Notes under the pieces: generated by a model
What the model saw: the letters and a program-made list of their open reading frames with translations, nothing else
What the model was told of the DNA's origin: nothing
The model's database searches: none
Program-made: the position numbers and the translations under genes
Assembly (NCBI GenBank): GCA_009733575.1
Contig: ML770196.1
Location: 1-15,048 of the forward strand
Reading direction: 5' to 3'
From: Gymnopus androsaceus JB14
Lineage: Eukaryota > Basidiomycota > Agaricomycetes > Agaricales > Omphalotaceae
Length of the DNA: 15,048 nt
Shown here: positions 8,714-15,048 of the stretch, one piece after another
Numbering within the stretch: position 1 is the first letter of the stretch
Layout: the number at the start of each line of letters is the position of its first letter

Positions 8714-9212
8714 AATTGAACTTGGACTTGATCATTATGAGAAGATAAATCCTTATTTCGATGCTCTTGCAGCCACCAGTCAACTTCCAACCTTCGAATG
8801 GTTTCGTGAGAAGGGAGAGCAAATCGTTGACCGTTACCTGACACCTGAAGCATATGAACAAGCATTATCGAAATCATTCAATGATTCTGCTCCCGATAAC
8901 CTCAAATTCCCTGTTGGCGAACCTTATTCCTCTTCTACGTTATCTCATTCCCAACCTTCCGCCACTGATGATCCCACTACGGAGAATTGCGATGCAGATG
9001 TTGAAGATGCAGATGCAGAAGAAGACGAGCCTGCTACTCAACCCAAGTCTGCCAAGGAGAAAAAACCGACATCGCATATTGAGGAAAAGGGATTTACGGG
9101 TGATCGAGTACTTGCAAACTCCATCTTATTCAAGATGGAGTACTCGTGGTGGATTGAGGCTGCATATGCAATTCCGGATGGAGATATAGGTCGGGTATGG
9201 GAGATTATGAAG

Positions 9213-9269
9213 GTATACACTGAGTACTCTCTATTTTTCAGAACTTGTATTCTGATACTATTCATCTAG
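9213..9269 (+). other. intron 4 of the DUF6589 gene
   Basis: GTATAC to CATCTAG, 57 nt, phase 0. Joins GRVWEIMK to IWIFIAAGGSNTNY, both conserved in the family. Confidence 0.85.
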
Positions 9270-11200
9270 ATATGGATTTTCATTGCTGCTGGTGGCAGTA
9301 ATACCAACTACGTTCACTTGCTCCTTGAGATGTACTGTTTGTTCACATACGAGAGCAAGAAAGATCTCAAGGATGCTATTTGGAACAACTGGCTTGTTAA
9401 TGTCACAGGTGAGCTTCGGAAAGTGGATTCCTGATGATCTTCTTCAAGAGCATTACAATCGTTGGCTTGAAGAGATCGTCAAGAAGTCTGGTCGAAATTT
9501 TGATGACAAATTCCTTCGCCAAGTCATCTCCCCCAATGTCGAATTCTTCCTTCGACTCAAGGAAGAGCTTGAGAATTCCCTCGAGCTCTACAAACATTCA
9601 AAATCCCATACATCTTGTCATTTACGCAGTGAATACAAGCAGCTCCTTACTCTTTGGGGCGAGGAATCTTTGGATTTTTTCCGGACTGAACGTTCAATGG
9701 GTCATGCAGCAATACCTCTTTTTAATAGTGGATCAAAGAAATTGGCGAAGGGACTACTGGATACTCATCTTGGCCATCACACAGACCAAGTTGAAGTACT
9801 TCAGGCTATGGAAAACATATGGCAGGCAACAACAATCTCATCTTCCCCATCTCCATCGCCCAATCCTGACCTTTCCCGATCTCCATCACCCAATTCCAAC
9901 CCTTCCCGATATCCGTCACCGATCCCCATTGACCCTCCATCATCACCTAATCCGCATCTTCACAATATCATCACCAGATCCAGATACATCTTCACCAAGT
10001 GGAACAAGCGATGAGGAGACATCTGGAGAGGAAGAAGATGAAGCGGATGAGACAGAGACTAATTTATTGGAGGCAAAGAATCTCTCGTGTTTAGCTCCTG
10101 GACCCAAGTTGATGTCTAGTATCAATCCAAGCTCAGGGAGATTGATTTACAAGTGGGATTCTGATGTTGAAGAGATGCTTGAGAGAGAAGGAAATTCCAA
10201 CAATAAAGCTAGTGATGAGGATACAAATGGAGCTAGTGAGTTGGAGGAAGATTCTAGTGGAGAATAATTCAGTGTTTGTATAACCTATAACTATTAAATG
10301 CTTACATTTTTTTTGTAACTGAGTTGAGCGGCGTTGGACCCCTGCAAATGGTGGTGCATTTTCATAAAGATTGCTGAGCTTGTCTTGGCTGAGGTTTCCG
10401 CTTAGCGCATGGCTGATTGTTTGCAGATACTAATGCGACTCACTTGGAGGGATTCAAGGGAGGCAAGTTCACTGCATCAATGTTGCTGGATGATTTTTCG
10501 ATGTCGGAGAGGCCATCTGATAAATTGGATAAAGACTTTGATTTTTTTGTGGATTTTTTTGAGTTCACTTTACATTGAAAGTGGATGGTTTTCTGCAGCA
10601 AGGAAATATAATCAAACAGGTTTGAGCTCTGCAATTCAATGAATGGCCAACTTTTCAAAGCTAGGATGATATTCAGCGCTGCAAGAGACTTGATCTTCAA
10701 AAGATCAGATGCAATAGCTTCCTGGAGAGCATTTGGGAAATAGAGCGAACAAGGGTGGTAGCAATGAGGTGCAACAAGTTGCTCTTCAGCATAGAGTTGC
10801 TGCTCATAAGTAGCAAGTGCCCTTTCAACCTCCTCCAGCTCAACTTTCTTCAAATCATCAGCTTTCTTTCTCGGTTTGTGTGGTTTTGATGCAGTGGATG
10901 GCATGGTGAACAGATGGAGTGTTGTTTCATCACTGGAGGAAGGGAATTGACAAGGGTCATATGGGAGTTTATATTGCATGCAACAGAGATCACAGGGAAT
11001 GGGATGCTGAGCTTGAATACAGTCCATGCGCAATGTCCTGGGAGGAGGGTTGTCATATACGACATTCTCGCAAGCAACCGGACAGACCTTTTCAGCTAAA
11101 AAGACAACCTTGGCTGGATTGAGAGGCTTTTTTGTATCCTTCCCTGCCCTAGTAGTCTGTTTTACTTTTGAGACCGCTGCAACAGAGACTTTGCCAGATG

Positions 11201-11251
11201 CTATATATATTGATTAGCATAAGATGTGAGAAAAACGCGATTATTACACAC
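11201..11251 (-). other. intron in the RecQ-like pseudogene
   Basis: GTGTGT donor, GCTAAT branch and ATATAG acceptor, 51 nt. Joins NKIVKA to SGKVSV in frame. Confidence 0.82.
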
Positions 11252-11829
11252 CTTTGACAATCTTATTAACCTTGTTAAGTTCTGTCATAGTCATGAAGAT
11301 GATTCTACATGCAATAATACCTTCCTTCCACCCAGCACGCCCCACATCCTGCTTCCTGTTATCCTGAGTATTGGCAGTCCCTACAGCAATACTATCTCGA
11401 AGTTCTTCCGCATGAATACCAAGTGATAGTGCCGTAGTTGTGATCACAATTTGCCAGTGAGGGTCTGAGTCAAGAAGGTCGATAGTCTTCTTGTTATACT
11501 TTTCCAAGGCTAGAGAGTTGTACATCCATATTCAGCGTAGAGGATTTGAAGATGTAGGAGTGTGGTTGAATAGGAACATAAAGATACAATAGCTGAGGTC
11601 AATAGTGCGGGCATGAAAGACATCCTCAAGATTGAGGATTTTTGGGACACAGATGCACTGGAGCTCACGCAGACCATCCTTCCATCTTGAGACATGCTTC
11701 TTGACAATAGAGTTTACAATTTCAACACCTTCATTCAATGTGAATGAGACTTGAGACAACATTTGGAAGTAAAGAATTACAAAAGGTAACTGTGGCGCCC
11801 TGCAGCTATATGGAAGCTCACGGACCACA

Positions 11830-11856
11830 GTGGCTGTACCTCGACCATTACTAATA
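11830..11856 (-). repeat. inner inverted repeat of the DUF6589/RecQ insertion, right
   Basis: Inverted partner of 6193-6219. On the minus strand it reads TATTAGTAATGGT, then GTACAGCCAC after a 4-base variable stretch. It lies 43 bp inside the right boundary of the insertion. Confidence 0.75.
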
Positions 11857-11899
11857 GATCAACCTGCGGCTGAACTGGGTCATGCCTACTATAGGACTA

Positions 11900-11911
11900 A
11901 CCAGACAATAG
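11900..11911. repeat. 12-bp target duplication of the nested insertion, right copy
   Basis: ACCAGACAATAG, partner of 5408-5419 with a single G/A difference. It marks the point where Copia gag resumes on the minus strand. Confidence 0.82.
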
Positions 11912-13275
11912 GGTAACCAGCAGAGTGGAGGTAGCCAACTGTGGACTTCCACTTGACAATCCATTCAGGAATTTTATCTCCCTCAATACACATGGTGTGT
12001 AGAGTTGATTCTAGATTTGCAAGACCTGTGGATTGTCTGTGGGAACAGAATTGACCTCAGAGAGCCATATATATGTCACGAGCAGTGGTCAGCAGACCCA
12101 TAGAAATGTCCAGCAATAGGGGTAGAATACCTCGGGCTTCCTTCAACAAGCAATATAAGAGAACCTGGACAGTCATAGCATCCTTACTATCCCAGATTTC
12201 CTGCAAGTGAATCTCCTGGGGCATCGAATTGTCTGTGGATATGGGATGGTATGATGGTGTGTTCCAAATTGTGCTTGGCATGCCAGCTGGTGGATCCCCA
12301 GTGATTATATGACTAATAAGCTTTGCAGTTATCAAAAGGCTTCAGATTGTCTGGTCCCATTGGACAAAAATATCCTTGTCCTTTAGTATAGGAAGGTCCT
12401 TGATTGCTGCAAGGAGACCTGTGAGCAAGATCAAGGAGGTCAAAGAGGATATATCCAATGCAGGAGACTCAGGTTCAGGGATAGCCAGAAGTCACTGCAG
12501 AGGTATTTCACAGCCACCATTTGGGTCTGGTTGGGTTTGAATGGGAGGAGGACAAGAAGGATGTAGATCTGCAGGCAGGAGAGCAAGTACCGAGGGAGTC
12601 GGGGATGTGTGTGTAGAGTCAACATCCATGACCAATGGGGCATGATGTGTGGTCTGTGGTTCCATTGGCGGCGCGTATGTAGGAAAAGGATTTGTAGGTA
12701 CTGCTGAAGAAGTAAAAGCATTCATAGGTAATTGATGATGCTCATGATGTGGATATGTAGGCTGAGAAAATGGATTCAAGGAATGATGAAGTGATGGTAA
12801 ATTTGACATGGTATGGTAAGGAAAATGTGCAAATTGGTTTGTAAGAGGCAAAGAAGTGGTGTTAAAACTTTGAGAATTAAAGTACGGTTGACCAACGTTC
12901 TGAATGAAGGGATTATTCTGCAGGGAAATGGGAGAAAGAAATGGGTTATTTCAACTATGTTGTGTATTAAAAGAGACCATTGAAGGAAAAGTTGTTTGCA
13001 CCACCAAGGACCATATAGAACTGGGCTCATGCAGGGCCTGCTCCTGACTGACAGAAGTGGGAAATCCTGCAAAAGCACGTTGACCATGGTGTTGAGCATT
13101 GTAACTGGAGTGGGAAGTGGAGGAATTGTTGGACTGAATGTATTTTTGATGTGTTCCATTGTGTAGCAGAGATTTTCTGCATGGATGCATTGTCAATAAA
13201 AGTGAACATCTGCACCTCAAACTGCAGGGAGCCCAAGACATCCATTAGATCCATTGATGACCCAGATTTGTCCAT
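11900..13275 (-). pseudogene. Copia gag, N-terminal part
   Basis: Gag of the Copia element, starting at the ATG at 13275 (MDKSGSSMDLMDVLGS) about 100 nt after the primer site. A frameshift near 13150-13190 moves to the frame used for the rest. The middle is a Pro/His/Asn-rich low-complexity region (about 13150-12500). The end is a compact domain with QEIWDSKDAM, LANLESTLHTMCIEGD and WIVKWKSTVGYLHSAGYPI, typical of Copia gag capsid domains (UBN2-like). It joins in frame to 5419 once the nested insertion is removed. Four in-frame TGA stops (12951-12953, 12492-12494, 12342-12344, 12057-12059) and no TAA or TAG interrupt it; each is restored by CGA. Confidence 0.82.
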
Positions 13276-13377
13276 AGGACAAATCAACCGTAGACCGAGA
13301 GACACGTAGAGAATGACATGTAAGACCAATTTGAGCCAAGTTCACCTGGGCTATATCTTCTAGTTAATACAAGGAAA

Positions 13378-13388
13378 GGCCCATAACC
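13378..13388 (-). promoter_or_regulatory. copia-type half-tRNA primer-binding site
   Basis: GGTTATGGGCC on the minus strand starts immediately after the LTR end TACAACA. It is complementary to the anticodon-stem region of initiator methionine tRNA, the internal tRNA fragment known to prime Drosophila copia, rather than to a tRNA 3' end. Confidence 0.8.
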
Positions 13389-13596
13389 TGTTGTAATCGA
13401 CTAGATAGATACAGCAAGATCAGACTGTAATGTATGTAAGTATGGCTCAGAACAATAAACAAGAGAGATAAACTTACTCTTCAGCAACCAGATGATGGTA
13501 AAAGGCTGAGGAGCATGGGAATTGAATGTATTGTAAAAAGTGGGGAAGAGTCATGTGTAGTCCAAGATAAGATACAATGATATACTAAATACAACA
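13389..13596 (-). repeat. Copia 5' LTR, 208 bp, full length
   Basis: On the minus strand runs TGTTGTATTTAG ... TACAACA, so it has the TG...CA ends extended to a 7-bp inverted pair TGTTGTA/TACAACA. Followed by the primer site on one side and GTCTT on the other. It is 51 bp longer than the 3' copy. Confidence 0.92.
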
Positions 13597-13601
13597 GTCT
13601 T
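13597..13601. repeat. Copia target-site duplication, right copy (GTCTT)
   Basis: Exact copy of 3141-3145 at the outer edge of the 5' LTR. Confidence 0.88.
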
Positions 13602-14029
13602 CAGTTGAAATATCAACTTGGATAAATTACCTTTGTCATTGTCTCTATGGTTTGTTGGCCTTCTGCCAACAACAATTCTTCTCTTCATTGGACTACGTGA
13701 TGCATTGAGGGTGTTGTTAATGACTTCACCACTAGTCCATCATCTTGAGTGATTGTTGCTATTGATTGCTGAAAATCCATTGGCAAAACTTCCCCACCGC
13801 TCAATCATAGCACACTCCTAACAGTATATTTACATCAGATAAGTGGTCAGTAAAGAAAGTTCCCACAGTCAATAGAAATACCAAACTGGTAGCGCCCTTC
13901 ATTATTGCCCGACTGATACCAAAAATTCCTTATTTGGGTTGAATATGCCTTCAGGAACTGCACTTTACTTGCCCAATCCAGAGTCTTTGAAAATTTGAAG
14001 TCCTCAAGAATGAAATTTTTCCAAGTCAT
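13602..14029 (-). pseudogene. unidentified ORF, 5' half (split by Copia)
   Basis: Upstream half of the minus-strand ORF completed at 2487-3140. An ATG at 14029 opens MTWKNFILEDFKFS ... YQFGISIDCGNFLY, ending at a TGA at 13847-13849. After a disrupted stretch (about 13800-13846, either an intron or an indel) another frame reads MIERWGSFANGF ... RSPMKRRIVVGRRP ... LSKLIFQLK to the Copia junction, with one in-frame TGA at 13740-13742. The second block is basic, suggesting nucleic-acid binding, but I do not recognise the family. The frame running on through the Copia duplication is the best evidence that it was coding. Confidence 0.45.
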
Positions 14030-14121
14030 TTTTATTCAAGAGTATCATTCCAATTGAGTTACTGTCATTATTTATGCAAAGGGCTGTAGACTAGTACTTG
14101 TTAATACTGTACTCATCCATT

Positions 14122-14780
14122 ATGAATCTATGTCCCTTAGGAGGCAGAAGAGGCCCACTAATGGTCAATCCACCGATCCCTCCTAACTCTCCTACTACTC
14201 CTAATCCTTTCATCACCAATGCTCAATCCCTACAACCCTATCAGGAGCCAATCTCAGCAGTCAGCAATGCTCACTGACATGGTAGTGGTTTTGGTCCTGC
14301 GGCAGTTGCACCAACCATAGTAACAACTGATCCAATTCAGGGTCAACTAGGGCAAACCAAATATGAGTTAACCCAAGTGATAGATGTTAACAGTGCCCCA
14401 GTATGGATACGTACTGCAACACCAGCTCCTACTTCCCCAACACCATTGTAGCAATGGGTCAGTTACAACAACTCACTGTTACTCCTCCAAGTGCTACTGA
14501 GCATTCCCCAATATTACCAATTGTCAAAACAGAGGGAATCAAACCCAAAGAACACAACTCTGTTCAAGATGAGCAGGGTTCTTGTACCTCGGAACGGAGG
14601 CACAAGGAAAGGGCACCAGAGGCTATAGCAGTATTAAAACATACCCCAACAAGTTCTCGGAGGTGTATTTTAATATTTGCAACAAGTTCTCTTATGGCCT
14701 ATAACTGCCTAATAAACCCTAACCATAGTTTAATAAGATGGGGCCATATCTCAGGAGCTAGGGGCCATGGGAAAAAATGA
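14122..14780 (+). pseudogene. Pro/Thr/Gln-rich ORF remnant, divergent from the split ORF
   Basis: From the ATG at 14122 a frame reads a disordered Pro/Asn/Thr-rich protein (PPIPPNSPTTPNPF), with a TGA at 14275-14277 and a TAG at 14449-14451. Near 14455 the sense moves to another frame (QLQQLTVTPPSATEHSP ... SERRHKERAPEA) that is open to a TGA at 14778-14780. The ATG is 92 bp from the ATG of the minus-strand ORF at 14029, so the two look divergently transcribed. No domain is visible. Low complexity makes it hard to exclude a chance open frame. Confidence 0.35.
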
Positions 14781-14831
14781 AAACAGCTACACCCATTTAT
14801 TTCTTTCCCTCTTTCCAGTGGTACCTCCGCT

Positions 14832-14856
14832 TAACCCTAATCTAAAATTAGGGTTA
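14832..14856. repeat. inverted repeat TAACCCTAAT / ATTAGGGTTA
   Basis: Perfect 10-bp arms with a 5-base loop (CTAAA). The arms contain the fungal telomere hexamer in both orientations. Confidence 0.85.
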
Positions 14857-14884
14857 TGACCAAATTTAGTAATAAGCATTGTTA

Positions 14885-14940
14885 TGGTCAGGTCTTGTTA
14901 GGGTAAGCACTTGTGCTTACCCTAACAAGAGACCTGATCA
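14885..14940. repeat. long hairpin, about 26-bp arms, 2-base loop
   Basis: Left arm 14885-14910 and right arm 14913-14940 are complementary apart from a 2-base bulge (GA at about 14930) and one mismatch. The arms include GTTAGGGTAAGCAC and GTGCTTACCCTAAC. It looks like a foldback element or the fused ends of two inverted copies. No downstream T-tract or gene suggests a terminator. Confidence 0.85.
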
Positions 14941-14968
14941 AAACAGTGCCAAACAAACAGTGAATATA

Positions 14969-14999
14969 GGTTAGGGTTAGGGTGGTTAGGGTTTAGGGG
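14969..14999 (+). repeat. interstitial telomere-like repeats
   Basis: About four imperfect TTAGGG units (GGTTAGGGTTAGGG, then GGTTAGGG and TTTAGGGG). Ordinary DNA follows, so this is not a chromosome end. Confidence 0.6.
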
Positions 15000-15019
15000 T
15001 TGTGGATAATAATGGGGAT

Positions 15020-15037
15020 GTGGGGGCTTGCCCCCAC
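15020..15037. repeat. GC-rich hairpin GTGGGGGC-TT-GCCCCCAC
   Basis: Perfect 8-bp arms with the same TT loop as the long hairpin at 14885-14940. Confidence 0.85.
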
Positions 15038-15048
15038 TGTTAAATATT

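Larger units (their letters stand above)
6316..10267 (+). pseudogene. DUF6589 domain protein, five exons, decayed
   Basis: Large protein of about 1,200 residues from the DUF6589 family, whose function is not established. Exons: 6316-7272, 7333-7547, about 7604-8663, 8714-9212, 9270-10267, with introns of 50-60 nt (GTAAAG, GTAAGT, GTAAGT, GTATAC donors). Recognisable blocks: a Pro/Ser-rich N-terminus with AAQLMSMVPAQK, VRKWRNPID before intron 2, SRNQYANGYMAIHMGIWHIA, FGGDGGSVLAMD (about 8334-8367), ANHYGP, CAGFKRPTNF, YFDALAATSQLP, DRVLANSILF, GDIGRVWEIMK, NYVHLLLEMY, WLVNVTG and DDLLQEHYN, then Ser/Pro repeats and an acidic tail. Breaks: TGA at 6541-6543 and 7420-7422, frameshifts near 7500, at 9417 (one extra C) and near 9960. 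Start is the ATG at 6316. It converges on the RecQ fragment; the gene-free gap to it is 172 bp. Confidence 0.85.
10440..11868 (-). pseudogene. RecQ-like DNA helicase, C-terminal part only
   Basis: C-terminal half of a RecQ-family (SF2, 3'-5') helicase. Read on the minus strand, the second helicase lobe includes WMYNSLALEKYNKKT, motif V as VITTTALSLGI and motif VI as QDVGRAGWKEG, where RecQ has Q..GRAGR: the last Arg is Trp (TGG, one CpG transition from CGG). A 51-nt intron (11201-11251, GTGTGT donor, GCTAAT branch, ATAG acceptor) leads to a zinc-binding-like region CPVACENVVYDNPP ... CDLCC and a helical tail with Lys/Ser-rich end. A TGA at 11532-11534 interrupts the lobe. Motifs I-III (Walker A and DExH) are absent, because the frame begins only about 30-70 bp from the right end of the insertion. 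Probably truncated by an internal deletion of the parent element. Confidence 0.78.
5420..11899. mobile_element. 6.48-kb insertion with DUF6589 and RecQ-like genes, candidate DNA transposon
   Basis: Discrete insertion in Copia gag, bounded by a 12-bp direct repeat with one mismatch. The ends are weakly inverted: TCTCCTATAAGCAG on the left against TAGTCCTATAGTAG on the right, sharing TCCTATA. A stronger inverted pair lies just inside (6193-6219 with 11830-11856, 24 of 27 bases); on the left it is displaced by the MITE at 5517-6189. The cargo is two convergent genes: a DUF6589 pseudogene on the plus strand and a truncated RecQ-like helicase on the minus strand. The layout of repeats outside and two converging genes inside is typical of autonomous DNA transposons. 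Which gene would be the transposase is unknown; DUF6589 is the better candidate by inference. I cannot place it in a named superfamily. Confidence 0.7.
3146..13596 (-). mobile_element. Ty1/Copia LTR retrotransposon, minus strand, with nested insertion
   Basis: One element of 10.45 kb as it stands, about 4 kb without the nested insertion at 5420-11899. Order on the minus strand: 5' LTR (13596-13389), primer site (13388-13378), gag from 13275, gag continuing after the nested element at 5419, protease, integrase, a purine-rich tract and the 3' LTR (3302-3146). It is flanked by the 5-bp duplication GTCTT. The LTRs differ at about 8 of 155 aligned positions, mostly transitions, and by a 51-bp deletion in the 3' copy, so it is not recent. 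The RT-RNase H block is absent and all ORFs carry stops or frameshifts. It would depend on another element and is now surely dead. The host sequence it entered is the ORF at 2487-3140/13602-14029. Confidence 0.9.
14781..15048. other. noncoding right edge with hairpins and TTAGGG-like motifs
   Basis: No ORF of note. It holds three inverted repeats and a cluster of telomere-like GGTTAGGG motifs, listed separately. It may be the end of another small element cut by the window edge. Confidence 0.5.

Noticed and set aside
9434..9960. Alternative plus-strand frame under the last DUF6589 exon as a separate gene
   Set aside because: Family motifs lie in the other frame up to about 9960; only after that does this frame carry the acidic tail, so a frameshift is the simpler reading.
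12492..13241. A host Pro/His-rich protein gene
   Set aside because: It lies directly after a Copia LTR and primer site, in frame with a gag capsid-like domain, so it is the low-complexity part of gag.
12057..13275. TGA recoding (selenocysteine or reassigned code) to explain four TGA in one open frame
   Set aside because: The same frames also use ordinary stops elsewhere, no SECIS-like structure is evident, fungi generally lack selenoproteins, and frameshifts and missing domains show the element is simply decayed.
14885..14940. Rho-independent-style terminator or tRNA
   Set aside because: No T-tract, no adjacent gene end, no cloverleaf arms, and eukaryotic context.
14969..14999. A chromosome end (true telomere)
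   Set aside because: Only about four imperfect units, followed by unrelated unique-looking sequence.

Overview
The window reads as transposon-rich DNA from a filamentous basidiomycete, probably an agaricomycete. Support: short spliceosomal introns of about 49-80 nt with GTRNGT donors and CTAAT-like branch sites, a DUF6589 protein (a family I know mainly from Agaricomycetes), a basidiomycete-type RecQ-like helicase, a Ty1/Copia element and a Tc1/mariner element. No intact host gene is visible. Almost everything is a mobile element or an ORF broken by one.

The layout is a set of nested insertions. (1) A Tc1/mariner element fills 117-1564 with near-perfect 60-bp inverted repeats and a TA duplication. 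Its minus-strand transposase has one intron, one frameshift and Lys in place of the last catalytic acid. (2) 1566-2506 is a decayed plus-strand ORF ending in a CCHC zinc knuckle, interrupted by a 169-bp MITE (1869-2037). (3) 2487-3140 plus 13602-14029 are two halves of an unidentified minus-strand ORF. They are split by a Copia element and interrupted again by a 389-bp MITE-like element (2529-2917). (4) The Copia element spans 3146-13596 on the minus strand: LTRs at both ends, 5-bp duplication GTCTT, copia-type half-tRNA primer site, gag, protease and integrase. Reverse transcriptase and RNase H are missing. (5) Inside the Copia gag sits a 6.48-kb insertion (5420-11899) bounded by a 12-bp duplication with inverted-repeat ends. 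It holds a multi-exon DUF6589 pseudogene (plus strand) converging on the C-terminal part of a RecQ-like helicase pseudogene (minus strand). (6) Inside that insertion, next to its left end, is a 673-bp MITE (5517-6189) that seems to carry a captured promoter and first-exon fragment.

The right edge (14122-15048) has a Pro/Thr/Gln-rich decayed ORF divergent from the split ORF, then noncoding DNA with strong hairpins and TTAGGG-like repeats.

Two points stand out. The DUF6589 + RecQ insertion looks like a discrete two-gene DNA transposon that I cannot match to a named superfamily. Nearly all premature stops in the window are TGA at positions where CGA (Arg) would restore the frame, which suggests decay by CpG methylation and deamination. 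The relative order of events follows from the nesting; all functional readings come from visible motifs and remembered family patterns, without database searches.
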